Source: Aotearoamyces nothofagi (taxonomy: Eukaryota > Ascomycota > Leotiomycetes > Leotiales > Tympanidaceae). From it: a DNA stretch of 64,000 bases. Positions 34,731 to 46,466 of this stretch are shown here, piece by piece. A program made the position numbers and the translations under genes. The notes below the pieces were generated by a model. The model saw only the letters and a program-made list of their open reading frames with translations. It was not told the DNA's origin and made no database searches. Position 1 is the first letter of the stretch. Each line of letters starts with the position of its first letter. The stretch covers positions 248,001 to 312,000 of the forward strand of contig JADDTR010000024.1 of the NCBI GenBank assembly GCA_015345905.1, in the 5' to 3' direction.

Positions 34731-37700
34731 TTACTCGTTGACCTTCAACAAAGATCTCATCGTCAACAGCTCCCTCTTAAGTCTCGAATTCTCCTTTTTT
34801 GTCTTTGCCATTTCTTCTACTGCCTCTTTCATTTTGCTGACGAGATCTTCCTTGTCTTCCTTTCCCTTGCCGCGAAGTGCCTTGACAATTTTGCTTAGCT
34901 CCCCGTTAAACTTTTCATACAGAAGTTCATTTTCGGCTGTGGTTTCCTTATACAGCTGATCCAAACCTTTAACTTTGTATTCGGAAGCTTGCAACGACGT
35001 TTCGAGATCCTTCTTGATACTGTCATTGCGACCAGTTAGATCCTTCATCATAGTGGGGATCTTCGATTCCAGAGCCCTAAAATTTTCTGACAACTTCCGT
35101 ATCTCAGCAGGATTCGATTTGGCAGAGTTCCCTGCATTGACCTTTGCCATTTCCTCGCCGATCTTGGATAGTTCGGATTGTAGAGAAGCCCCAGATTCGC
35201 TGATAGCTTTAGCCTCGTTTTGCAAGCGTTCTCGCAGCTTCTGTGGGCTTTGAAGTCTCAACTTTTGTGGCGACATTTTCTGAGGACTGGTGGCATATTT
35301 CGTAGACGCGGCTGAAGATAGGGCCCTCTCCCGGAGCGAACCTTTGAGCGTGGGAATACTAGAAAGTGAGTTGGTCTTGTTGTGGCCTCTACTTCCAGAC
35401 CGTAGATCTTTAATTTCCACGACATCGTCTGACATAATGTTTTGAAGACGCTCAGTAAGGCTTCCAACATTGCCGGGTATTGACGGTGAATCCTTTTTCT
35501 GATGCGGAGAGCTCCATCCGTACGTTATGGAGCGATTCTCGCTGATCTTTGTGGGGGATGGGGTCCTTGGCGAGGTGTACTTATGTGACAACTGCTGAGT
35601 TGGAAGGCGCGAGGCCTGTGGAGATGTTAAAGGTGATCCGAGAGTTGTAGAAGCCATAAGGGCTTTCAAATCAGATAATGAGCTACGTCGCTTTTTCTTC
35701 GCAGGCCTGGTAGTTGCGGGCGATTCGGGTGGCGGCGATGCACCAATGGTACTAAGCCTGTTGGTTGCGTGTGAGCTTGATGGTCGGTCGTCGAAGGCAC
35801 CTAGCAATGTAGGCCGATCTCGAGATGTAGGACGTTTGTTAGGTGTTCCCAATCGGGTGTCGGTGTCTATAGACATCGATCGACCAAGTGATGATGTGGT
35901 AATGTTTGAGCTTGTTGGTTCTCCAGTAGCTGGGTTGCGATTGGTCTTGCTCAAGGTACGCCACATTGAACCTTTGGGATCAGAGTCACTCTTACTATTC
36001 TGCCTTAATAGTGTATCAAAGCCGAATCTTTTACGTAGCGAAGAAGTATTTGAAGTCAAAGAACCTGTAGTGGCCGAGCGAGTACTACGAGTACTCCGAG
36101 TACTCCGAGTAGTCGAGGAGATCGATCCAAATGCTGGTGTGGCGTAGCCCGTACTCGACCCTAGGCCAAAGTCATCAAAGAGTCGTTCCGAATCCTCAAC
36201 CATGCGGTCGAGAAGATTTATGTAACTGTGTGGGTCTCCCTCAGTGACTAGAAGCTCAGCAAACGCAGCAGTCAGAGCTCCCCGATCGCCGTCATTTCCA
36301 CAGCCTTCCAAAAGATCGGCGAGAAGCTTTATGATAGCTACAAATGCTCTCCTATTCTGTGGCGCCATATCACCAAAATTAAGCTTGACAAAGTCTGCAA
36401 AATCTCCTGGGAACAGGTTTACTGCCTTTTCTTGGAGAAGTTGTAGAGTTTGGAATGTCACCACCGGACCCATTTGATCTTTCCATGCCATTCTCAAGAA
36501 CTTCTCGAACGCTGAAAAGAGGATATCAACTGTCACCTCCGAGGCTGTTCGAGTGCCGAATGGGTTTTCAATAAATGTATTGTAGAGGGCGTTGATACTG
36601 AGCTCGTCTGCTGCAGCTCTAGTTCTGAGCATTTTCCCCACAACATTGCCTTTGCGTGATTGGAGCGAAGCAATGTAACCTGTGAACGTCTCCTCGAGCC
36701 GGACTAGAGGATTCGTCGGCAGGTTCTCCTCGACATTAGCTCGGTTGTTAGATTTCGAATCCCCTGCAGCTGCATCGAATCCTTTCTGACTGTTAGACCT
36801 TGACATTGAAGGTGGAGGAATAGGAGGAATTCCTCCCATTAATGGTGTTCTTGGACGTCTAGTTGGACTAGTATTATTGCTGAATGATCCTCCCCCATTT
36901 AGGAGGCTTGACAGCATTTTCACGGGCGAAGAAGGCCGCAAAGACCGCATCCTATCAGCTTCGAGCTGGATTCGCAAGCCTTTGAGCACGCTTGAGTAGC
37001 ATGAGATAAATGCAGCAGTAAGTGCTGGATTCCCTGAAACGTGTTGAGACTGTAATAAACCTCCAACTATGGAAGGTTAAAGGGATAAAAGGTTATGGGA
37101 GGAGAGAGTACGTACCTCTTTTAACGAAGATTGGCATGAAGGTCGTACTATCCACAGCATCTACAAAAATACTCTCATTTAGCCCACCCACCTCTAGCTT
37201 ATATGTGTCGCCGCACCCTCGAGACACAGTGACATTCGCGATGATCTCGACACCGTAATGACCGACCGGTGCACCCTTGGTGCCTCTGTCATGATCCACC
37301 ACAATCCGGACTTGAGCTGGTTCCTTTCGGCCTTCAACCAGAGAATCAATACCTTCTTCGAAAACAGCCGTGTACAAATTGAGACCAGCGTCTTTCAGAT
37401 TCACGTTTCTAAGGCACCATTTATTGCTCTCTCGCTCCCCTTCAGAAAACCTCCCCTCAACCCTTGCCTTGGCTACCTCATCTGTCCACTTTGACGCCTT
37501 TCCCTCATACGCACCTTGTAAAAGAAATACGCGCGTACTTGCTGCAGAAGTGGCTCGGCTCCGTCCTGTACCAGCATCCTTCAACTCGTGCGAGGAAGTC
37601 ATCCAAGTCAGTCGTCCATCTCTACTTTCTGTAAAGCGTGTCTCTCCAAGGACGTGCCATCCAATAAGACCGAGCTCGTAGATATGCTTCTGTCCTCCAG

Positions 37701-39381
37701 CTGCAGCTGTAACTGATGCCATCATAACGGCAGCTGAAGGGTTATCAACTTCTGCCATGATACCCCTTGCCGATAAGGTACACCCCTTTGCTTTGCGTAG
37801 CACAACAACAGTATCCGCGAACAGTAGTAAGATGCCACCTATTACAGCATTATGGTTTGGAGAATCATGATATGGAGGTAGTAACTCGACGAAATCAACC
37901 GCCGTGATAAGGCGACCCCCAGGAAATAGATTGACTGGCCATGCTTCAACAAGGGTTCGGAGCCGGCTGACGACTTGACACTTGTCGGTAGTTGGGGGAT
38001 CAAGTGAGCAGATGGCTGTGATAACATCTCTGGCTTTTAGCATTGACTGCAGAGCAGGATGAGTGATTGGCAGGTAGTTGACGATATTGTCAATAAAGAG
38101 GCTATATCGTGGTAATCGCTGCACAGGCTCAATAATAGCGGAGCGCAATCGCTGTTCGCCAGTCTGTTGCACTCGTTGGGAGAAGCTTGATTGTTGTCTG
38201 ACGAAGGTCGTCATTATTTGTGGAAAGTCCTGACTGGAACGGATATAATCCTGATAACAGTCCGAAAAGCGGGGGAACCACTCAAGCAGGACCTTGGCAA
38301 AAGCAAGTGCTCCTGTGGGATCTTTCATGCGCCCTGCGCCACCATACCTAGACCTTGTGAAGCTAGCTTGATCTGCTTCTAAGTCTTGCATTGCTTCCTC
38401 TTCTGTCTCATCCATAACCTTGCGGATAGCCGCTAAAAAGGCAGAGTTGATCTGCAATATCTTGTCTAGGCTTGGAGGGAACAGTTTCTGGAGATCGTGC
38501 TCAGAAGGACTGAAACTTCCAAATGATTTGCTCTTGGACTTAAGCCTGAAGTCATCCGCAATATGATTAACAAGCTCGTGCATCTTAATCACGTAGCGTT
38601 CTTCTGTGTCAACGAGCTCGCCCATCTCTCGACGCAGAGACATCTTCTGTTCTCTAAGAAATGATCTGGTCCGGTTCAATGACGTGGGCTTGGAAGGAGC
38701 TCGCCGGAGCTTGGATGTCGGTAGAAATGAGACTTCACCAAAAAGGTTGACCAGCGGAGCATAAGGCCCATATTGATGTAGGCCGGGGTCAAAGCCGTGG
38801 TCATCTTCTATACCGTTTTCATGCTCTTCCTGCAAAGGAGTGATAGAACCTGGAGGCAGTACCAGATCGATGTCTATGTGACTGATGCTCTGAGGTTGCA
38901 GAGATCTCTGGATATCCTGCAATACCTCTTCTATATTATCTACTCTCGCCATGGTGCTCGCCAAATTTGCCGCATGTTGTTCACCGAATAGGATAGGAGC
39001 GGATCCTGGCCGTCTGCCTCGAGAATGGGCGGACTGTACAATCAAGGCACTCTTAACAACCTCTGGCAGCTCTCTGAAATACTTTAGTAACCCAAAAGCC
39101 AAACCACGACATACTTCGTCTCCTTGTCTATCGCGGGGAAGTTGTTCAACCACGGCGTAGAATGGAGAATTTGGAGAGATGGTAAGTCGGGGGTAACTCT
39201 GAAAGCCGGCGGCACTGAAAATATGGGTTTGTATGCGAGAGCTGTTTAGAGTCGAGTTCGTAGTTGTAGATGCGCCGTGGAAGACTAGAAGTGGTAGGTT
39301 CGCCAGTTGCGGATCAGTCGTATAGTAGAGATTCACGTCGTCTGGCGATATGATCGCGAGACTATCTGTAACTTGCACCAT
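34731..39381 (-). CDS. BUD3: BUD3-like Rho guanine nucleotide exchange factor
   Basis: Exons 39381-37116 and 37033-34731 over an 82-nt intron encode 1522 residues. The N-terminal block (LYYTTDPQLANLPLLVFHGA to CRGLAFGLLKYFRELPE) resembles the Bud3 N-terminal domain. A DH (RhoGEF) domain follows from about residue 255 (ELVDTEERYVIKMHELVNHI) to IIEPVQRLPRYSLFIDNIV, then a PH-like region. Residues ~855-1040 look like a RhoGAP fold (MLRTRAAADELSINALYNTF; APQNRRAFVAIIKLLADLL). The last ~200 residues are Ser-rich, then a coiled coil. A short Thr-Arg-Ser tandem repeat is coded near 36075-36110. In filamentous fungi Bud3 is a GEF for Rho4 at septation sites. The Rho GEF call is firm; the BUD3 name is an inference from domain order and size. 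Confidence 0.75.
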
Positions 39382-40076
39382 GGCGGTGACGGGGCCTGAT
39401 CGTGTTGTCTCGAATGCCCCCCTCTAGAGTGATTAAGTGTTCAATGGTAAGACTCGCTCATTGGAGCTCAAGAATCAGACAGTCCTCTGTGGGTACGTGA
39501 GCCAAAATCCGGGGGGCTCGATCTGCCAGGAACCTATGGTCATTTGCGGACACTTACGGGAAGGGTCGGTTGTAGCTGATCTAAAGTCATTGAGTTGAGG
39601 TCGATATCAGAATTCGAAGGCTGCTGTCAACATGCAAGTCGCGTCGAGTTCGTCCCGCGTTCTCTCACGGAAATCCCACCAGGTATCCAGTCCTGCAGCT
39701 ACAAAGGCCAGCTGGTTCCTCATGAGGGGATTTAACCTGAAATACCAAGGATTCGCAATTCTGCGTCGGAGCTGACAGGTGGAGCTAGGACAGGGAATGA
39801 TGGCTCTACCCAGGCATGGAGGTACCTATCTTTAGGACCTCGCACGTGAGTATACGCGTGGTGATTGGCTGAAACGGCAGCATGTCAACAGTAGGTAGCT
39901 AACCTCAGGGTGCTCGCGCTAGCGTATCCCGTAGATTTCATTCAGCCTTCCAAGGTTCTTCTTCCCACATCGCAGATGCGCAATGCCGAGCGCATCCGCA
40001 TTGACGTATCCAGATGCCAGGAACACCGAGACAGCCAGAGTCCAGAGCTGTGATAAATACATGATCATATTACAAC
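39382..40076. promoter_or_regulatory. Divergent spacer between BUD3-like gene and DCC1
   Basis: The 695-bp spacer between divergent starts has a GC content similar to the genes. No gene or repeat is visible. Confidence 0.4.
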
Positions 40077-40579
40077 ATGTCGACTCAAGATGCTACCGAA
40101 ATTCCGTTCGGTGCAAGCCACCTGCAACGACCATTCAAGCTGCTCGAACTACCCTCGGAATTGTTAGCACTCCTGGAGTCTGACGATCCACCTACGTATG
40201 TACAGCTGCTATTTCACTTAGGCGCTTGCCGTTGCCATAGCTCTAATATCTGAACTGTAGACTCTACCTCAAATCTGCGAGCCCCACTACACCAGCTGCT
40301 ACCGTCCAAGCATTGCTTTGCTCTCCAGAGAAAATATATCGCATCCAACAAAAGAATTCTTCGAATCCCATTATGATCCTCCGTCCATCTACCACTGATG
40401 CCACAGAACCAGAATCTGATACCTCGGCTGTTCCGCGTGCTTCTGTGTGTACTATCTCGACGATTGCAGATACCTTGGAGCTTTACATCCAAGATACGGA
40501 AACTGCTCCGGTAGCTCCGAAGGTCAATAAATGGCACGAGAAGTTTGCCAGGACAAGGAACAGTAAGCCAAAAGAATGA
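40077..40579 (+). CDS. DCC1: Sister chromatid cohesion protein DCC1-like, short form
   Basis: Exons 40077-40195 and 40261-40579 over a 65-nt intron encode 145 residues. The sequence FKLLELPSELLALLESDDPP, then LYLKSAS, ALLCSPEKIYRIQQKNSSNP and STIADTLELY follows the N-terminal part of the Dcc1 family, the region that joins Ctf8 and Ctf18 in the alternative clamp loader. The C-terminus ends KWHEKFARTRNSKPKE. Full-length Dcc1 proteins of yeast and animals are more than twice as long and end in winged-helix domains; none are present and no continuing exon is seen in the next 590 bp. A short Ascomycota-specific form is the simplest reading; truncation is the alternative. Confidence 0.62.
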
Positions 40580-41169
40580 GGGTACAAGGATAACAAAGAT
40601 GACTGAAACAATATTGCCTTTGCATCGAAAGAGAACACTACCCCATGCTTAATCTATGGGTAGCACATTTGCTGGACGACCAAAAAATGCGGTAGAGTTC
40701 TTACCCCAAGGTACACAGAGTCTGTAGGCCAGAAGATTACGAGTTAAGCACGACCTCGGATCGAGTTTTACGAATCAGAAGCACCTTAGGTGCTATGGAA
40801 CATATCAGGTTGCTTATGATCTGTGACTCTGTGAACGAGCGAAATAGAACCAACTACACATTACTACAGAATGAAAAGTTCTTGGCGCTTCCCCACTGAG
40901 GGTGTCATTAGGCAGCTTCATGCTAGGATTAATGAATATATTCAATTTCCTTTTGAAGCTGGCGCTGGAATAGCAAAGGTAGTAGAATCTATACCTGATC
41001 TAGAAAAAAGATGACCATCACCATGCACGCGACAGCCTTTGGAAGACAAGGGGAAGCTTAATTTGCTACTTCTCCGAGAAAGAATTGCATGCCTTTGGGT
41101 ATTTGCTTCACTATAGCCAGAGCAAATTATATCAATACACATGCAGCACTGTCCTACGTTATCCGTCTC
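40580..41169. other. Convergent spacer between DCC1 and LYC1
   Basis: 590 bp with no supportable gene. The longest open frame (66 codons, minus strand, 40942-41142) lacks family features, and no winged-helix-like continuation of DCC1 is visible. Confidence 0.45.
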
Positions 41170-42492
41170 TCAACACCATCCAAACTTCTCATTGCCAAAC
41201 CATTCTAGTTCATCTACATTTCCACTTCCCTCACCATACCACCTGAGACTAGCAATACTGTCCTTTTCTCGCTCGACCCTACTGTGCCGTAATCCTGTCT
41301 TCTCAACCAATGTCTGCACAAGTGGTGTAGGATTCCACAGTTCTACATGGGCTAAACCCCACTCCGCAGCCTGAGCTTGCGCAATCTCGAGGATGGCTTT
41401 CAGCTTCTTTGATTGCACGTTCAAGAGCGTTCCATCATAAGTAGCGCCGCCAGTCTTGCTTGAGAAACTACTGTGTGCTGCCTCGCCTTCCATAACAAGT
41501 CGTAATATATGCAAGGTATTACCTGATGCTACCTCATCAGGACCGTACAATGTGCGCGTCCATATTGCCCACATCCTGTGACCTTCTTCACCGACCAGTG
41601 CCCCTCGAATGCCCGGCTGCTTCCCTAAGGTTTTCTGACACATAAAATCTTCACGATGATGGTGCCATTGTATACTGTCATGCTCTGGAATCAATGCCAC
41701 ATGTATTTTGCCATTTCGTGCATTGGCGAGTGCCTGCCGAATCATGGCCTCGTCTTGGTCACAAAGCTCTTTCAGGTCCTCGACATACAGTTTCCTGACC
41801 GATAAAGAATCTGTTGGCGTAGGAGATGGAACTGGTGGGAACTCGATATGAGTACTTGGAAACGGGTACCATCCATGCCCGGCATAGAAAACTTTGCCAA
41901 TATCTGACCATAAGACGCTGAAAGCGCATTCTCTTTTAGTTTCTGTCGTCTGCCATGTTCGCAATATCTCTCCGACTTCTCTCATCATCCGTGAGGCATA
42001 TCCCCTCCCCCTATATTCAGGGTTACAATATACACTCCCAATGCCATGCGATATGACCTCAGCCACGGTGCCGTTCTTACCAACTAATGCTCGCTTGCGA
42101 AGAGATTCACAAGATGCCAAAATCAGTCGATGATTGGGAGCCAGGTTTTTATCGACAAGTATCCAATGTGTAACTCCCCCGTCTCTAGCAAGAGGTACCG
42201 TAGTCAAGTATTTCTCCCGTTGCAGATATACTTCCTTGCGCAGAGGCCCTCGCCATGCTACCGAGTTCAGCGTCCATGTTGCGACTTGTTCTTCCTCAGT
42301 AGGACACGTCAGATTAAGGTCCGCCGAATTTGCATCTGGCAGTGATGGGGACATGGCCGGCGATTTCTGTGGATATGGATGTATGGAAACTGTTGCGGGA
42401 GAGAGGTTTAGAAACAAGGACTGGAATGTGCTAGGGATCTTATGGGACCTCAGCCACAAGAACAAAGAGAAGCCGCGGGATTCTGGGGTCAT
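41170..42492 (-). CDS. LYC1: LYC1-type lysine N-acetyltransferase (GNAT fold)
   Basis: One exon. The first ATG is at 42492; a second in-frame ATG at 42354 (MSPSLPDANSADLNLTC) starts just before the conserved region. The GNAT core contains ASCESLRKRALVGKNGTVAE and the acetyl-CoA-binding pattern CNPEYRGRGYASRMMREVGE. It is followed by SVLWSDIGKVFYAGHGW and a C-terminal domain (WGLAHVELWNPTPLVQ). LYC1 of Yarrowia lipolytica acetylates lysine at the 6-amino group as the first step of lysine catabolism; this activity is assigned by family only. The 46 residues before the second ATG are hydrophobic and basic (FLWLRSHKIPSTFQSLFLNL) and could be a mitochondrial presequence or simply 5' UTR. Confidence 0.8.
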   Translation of the reverse strand: MTPESRGFSLFLWLRSHKIPSTFQSLFLNLSPATVSIHPYPQKSPAMSPSLPDANSADLNLTCPTEEEQVATWTLNSVAWRGPLRKEVYLQREKYLTTVPLARDGGVTHWILVDKNLAPNHRLILASCESLRKRALVGKNGTVAEVISHGIGSVYCNPEYRGRGYASRMMREVGEILRTWQTTETKRECAFSVLWSDIGKVFYAGHGWYPFPSTHIEFPPVPSPTPTDSLSVRKLYVEDLKELCDQDEAMIRQALANARNGKIHVALIPEHDSIQWHHHREDFMCQKTLGKQPGIRGALVGEEGHRMWAIWTRTLYGPDEVASGNTLHILRLVMEGEAAHSSFSSKTGGATYDGTLLNVQSKKLKAILEIAQAQAAEWGLAHVELWNPTPLVQTLVEKTGLRHSRVEREKDSIASLRWYGEGSGNVDELEWFGNEKFGWC

Positions 42493-43521
42493 GCGCAACC
42501 ATGGTGATCGGGATAAAGCTATTATTCTTGATGACTAAATAATGAGCCCGTGGTCGATCTATGGGCCCCAAAGACATGCATACGGAGGCTGGAAAGTGTG
42601 TCACCTCTTGCTAGTCTTGATCTACGCCAGCCTTGTCGCGCCTTCCCATAGATCCTCGCATTACATCACACGAAGATTTTCAATCGCATGCCATATATAT
42701 ACGGGTAAATCTATAAGCCCACCTTAGTCGCCCACCTTAGTCGCCCACCTTAGTTATAACTCTTGTGTAGTCGAGGAATAAGGAGAATATAAGTTGCTCT
42801 ACACGCCTCGATGAATAAGATCAGGTGCAATAATGTAGCATAGGCATAGAAATAGACACAGACATAGATCATTGCTAAGAGGCTCAATAGGAGGCGGAGG
42901 ACATCTCATGGATGCAAGTATTGTACAGTGTATAAATACACAGGTGGGTAGGTACCTGAAGTACTTGTATAGAGAATACTTGTATAAAGAATATCGACCG
43001 CACTTAAGGGTAAAGCTGTCGGCAACGGTACCCCTCCACCTTCCGAGGGTTCTACCGACAAGCGCGCCCCGTAGTAGGGTTGGCGCCAGGCACACATCGT
43101 CTGAGGCCTCAGCCTCGCCGTAGCGTGAACATGGGCGTCCACCACCGTATCGTGACGTTAGATGTGCATGCCAGTTGTGCAGCCACCCAAGGTGACTTGC
43201 CTTGTCAACCGCTTCATATATGGTTTAATATGTGTGCAAAGGTAATAATAACCAGCGTCTTCTAATGCCCTGTCCCTGGAGGACAGGACCCGTTTGACGC
43301 CCGCACCGTCCCCGAGATTTTACTCGTCGTGACACTTTCGGTCTGAGCTACTCGGTCTGTGCAGCCTATTCCATCTCACCTCTACCGCCCATCCCAGAGC
43401 CTATCTTGAGACCTGTATCAGACTGTGCAGACTTTACTATCTTCGAATTTGCCTGGCCTTCTACTTGCGGCAAGCACCTTCCCGATCTTTCTAGCCCGGC
43501 TCGCTGTGAAATCCGCAGGTT
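42493..43521. promoter_or_regulatory. Divergent spacer between LYC1 and RBR ligase gene
   Basis: About 1 kb holding both promoters and a 13-bp minisatellite at 42718-42754. Open frames of up to 98 codons around 42800-43145 occur on both strands in the same stretch and look incidental. Confidence 0.4.
42718..42754. repeat. 13-bp tandem repeat, nearly three copies
   Basis: Unit CCCACCTTAGTCG, two perfect copies and a third of 11 bases, in the LYC1/RBR promoter spacer. Confidence 0.85.
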
Positions 43522-46466
43522 ATGGGCAGTGCTAGTTGTCGATTAGCCTCAACGCCAACAGTTCCGGAGAAACAGCAAGTTCAGGGAGACATTGAGCTGA
43601 AACCAAAGATTGATGGCCTGGAACCACCTATACGTCTACGACGCTCCCTCTCCAAGGCCAAGGGAGCCTTTCGCAGGCGAGATAAGCTACCGTTGGTAAG
43701 ACCCGAGCCTGACCACGATAAGTTTTTCGACCACAGAGATCGAGATAAGGTTAAAGTTATGCCGCCAGGCCGGCAGCCAGGACGGCAACCAGGACGGCAA
43801 CAAATAGAAGTCATTGAGATATCTGATGATGAAGACGAGGACTTTGACAGCTTGATCTGTGGAGAAAGCTCGCCGATCTCAAACAATACTGCAGATGACT
43901 CGGCTGCACTACACGCTCAACAGCCTAGCCAGATCGATTTGGAACCCTACGAATTTCGAGACTTGGGGCCCGACGCTGATAAAGCTCAGGATGATAGCCG
44001 TCCGGCCGAATTAGAACAATGGGCGCAGTGGGCAGAATTCATTGAAGGCGGAGTCAATGCTGATGATGACGAACGAGACATGCAACATGGCTTAATGTCC
44101 GAGTTTGTCCAGAATAGTGCCTATAAGCTATCTACATCGGTACCTGATAAGCCATTGGACAATGCTATACCAAACAGCCTCATTGCACCGAAGGTGAAGT
44201 GCGTTGATGATGCAATACTCATATTTCCAGATATCTGCAGAGACTATGTCTCGGAGCTCTATGAGACTGGGGTAGGTCGGAAACCAGATCAACTTCTAGC
44301 ACATATCTTGGATCAGTTGGACAAGGGAATTCAATACCCAAAGGCCAAAGATAAGTTAAAGTCATTGAAGAGGAAGCGGGAAGTAGACGAAGATGAGGAA
44401 GCGGCTAATAAGTACGGATCTGTGGATCGTGAACGATGCAATGCTGACTACGGTGTAATTACGTTCGTTAATGACCTATTCACTTGAATACTGCGAACAC
44501 TGACTCATGTTCTAGCCGAAATATGCTGTCAGGAGAATTTGGGCACACACCAATGAGCTTCATTGATGCAACACTTTCCCAGACAAGGCACCATCTTTTT
44601 CCAGCATACCGAGTGCTTGAAGAAGCAGAAAGGAATTGGAGCGCCGAAAACCCGCTATACAATAAAATAAAGTACTCCAGAAAGATAAATCGCCATTATT
44701 TTGGGGACGCTGTCGACGCAGCAATAAACAGCGAGGCTACGACCCCAGAGCTAATGCTGGCCCTACGCGAATTGCAGGCAGCGAGGAGGGCTAGGAAGAG
44801 GACAAATGATAAGATCGAGGCTAAACGACAGGCTCAACTCGACGAGGAGGACAATATTAAAAAAGCGGAGGCTGATGGAACAATGACAGAGTGTGGATGC
44901 TGCTTCGGTGATTATCCGTTGAACCGGATGGTACACTGCGATAATGAAATGGCCTTTCACTTCTTCTGCCGAGGTTGTGCGAGGCAAATGGCCGAAGCTG
45001 AGATCGGCAACTCGAAATATGAACTCAACTGCATGTCTATGGATGGATGTAAGGCAGGATTTTCGAGAGAACAAAAGAATCAATTCTTAGATGACAAGAC
45101 ACTAATTGCTCTAGATCGGAATGAACAAGAAGCTATGTTGCGCATGGCGGGAATAGAAAATCTGGCAAGCTGCCCATTTTGCCCCTTCGCTGCAGAATAT
45201 CCACCTGTGGAGGAGAATCGTCTATTTCACTGCCAAGCTCCAGACTGCGAGAAAGTTAGCTGCCGTTTATGTAAGCTGGAATCCCATATCCCAAAGACAT
45301 GCGAGGAGAATGCAAAGGACAACGGCCTTAGCGTCCGACGGCAGATTGAAGAAGCTATGTCAGCAGCTCTTATTCGAAAGTGCAATAAATGCGGAACGCC
45401 ATTTGTGAAGGAAGAAGGTTGCAATAAGATGACATGTACCCGAAACGGCTGCTACAATGTCCAATGCTATGTATGCTCGAAGTCATGCACCTATGACCAC
45501 TTCGATGATCGAACTAGAGGAGGAAGAGCTGGAAATTGCCCGTTATTTGAGAGTGTAGAGCAGCGCCACGACGAAGAAGTACAAAAGGCAGAGAAGGATG
45601 CATTGGCTAAAGTCCGAGCAGAACACCCCGAATATACGGATGAGGATTTAAAAGTGAAGGTATCGGAGGCCGTGAAGAAAGACGAGGAGAAGCGGAGAGC
45701 CCACGACCCCCGAATTAGACAAATGCCGCCTCAGGTGTTCGCCCATCAGCCGGGTCGAGGTAAGATGACTAATCCGTTGAACACTGCAATGCTATTTTAG
45801 TTGAGGATGGCAACCTTGAATTGTTTCATTTCCTTGAAATTATTAAGAGGTCTAATTGCGTCTCACGCTATTTCGTTCAGCAATACTGCAGATCTTACGT
45901 TTAGGCTTTTCACTAACTATACATATGTTTATAGTGTTTGTGGCTGGAGATGCCGCGATCCAATTTCCCATAAGGGCAGCACAGGGCATGCAGCAACATC
46001 ATATTCCATACCACGGCGCTTATTTTCAGTATAATGGTGGCCCGGTCGAACAAGGTCAATTTGGCATGCAACAGGACGGTTTAGCAGGTAAGTAATATCG
46101 TGCCGAACCGAATCCACAGGATGTTCTCATAAAAATAAACCATGACTGTCGTTTTACTAACGATATTTAGCATTGCTAGGTCCAGTGGTCCAGGTTGGAT
46201 TCCAACATGGGAGGAGGCGTCCAATGCATATTCAACCCCGTGATTTGGAAATTGTGCCGCAACGAGAGCATGTAGCACCGAGGATTAATCAACAGCCGCC
46301 ACCTCCCGCTGAAAACTTCCCGAGGCATCCGTTGGAGAATGAAGGGCTTGCGGGCCACGATGACATTCAACTGCAAATGGAAATTCTCCGTAGGCAACAT
46401 CTTGCTCATGCTGCGGAACCTCCGATGGCATTGCGACATAACTTGGCTCGGAGAGGTGGTCGGTAA
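43522..46466 (+). CDS. RBR (RING1-IBR-RING2) E3 ubiquitin ligase, RNF216-like
   Basis: Exons 43522-44462, 44516-45759, 45935-46087 and 46171-46466 are phase-consistent and give 877 residues. RING1 is CGCCFGDYPLNRMVHCDNEM with HFFCRGCARQMAEAEIG. The IBR is CPFCPFAAEYPPV to CEKVSCRLCKLESHIPKTC. RING2 is CNKCGTPFVKEEGCNKMTC, where EGCNKMTC holds the expected catalytic cysteine that takes ubiquitin as a thioester. The domain order and spacing resemble human RNF216/TRIAD3. The N-terminal half is disordered, with a GRQPGRQPGRQQ tandem followed directly by IEVIEISDDEDEDFD, a good SUMO-interacting motif. The C-terminal ~150 residues are Gln/Pro/His-rich. The third junction is uncertain: a 41-nt intron 45760-45800 plus a small extra exon is an alternative. 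Confidence 0.85.
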
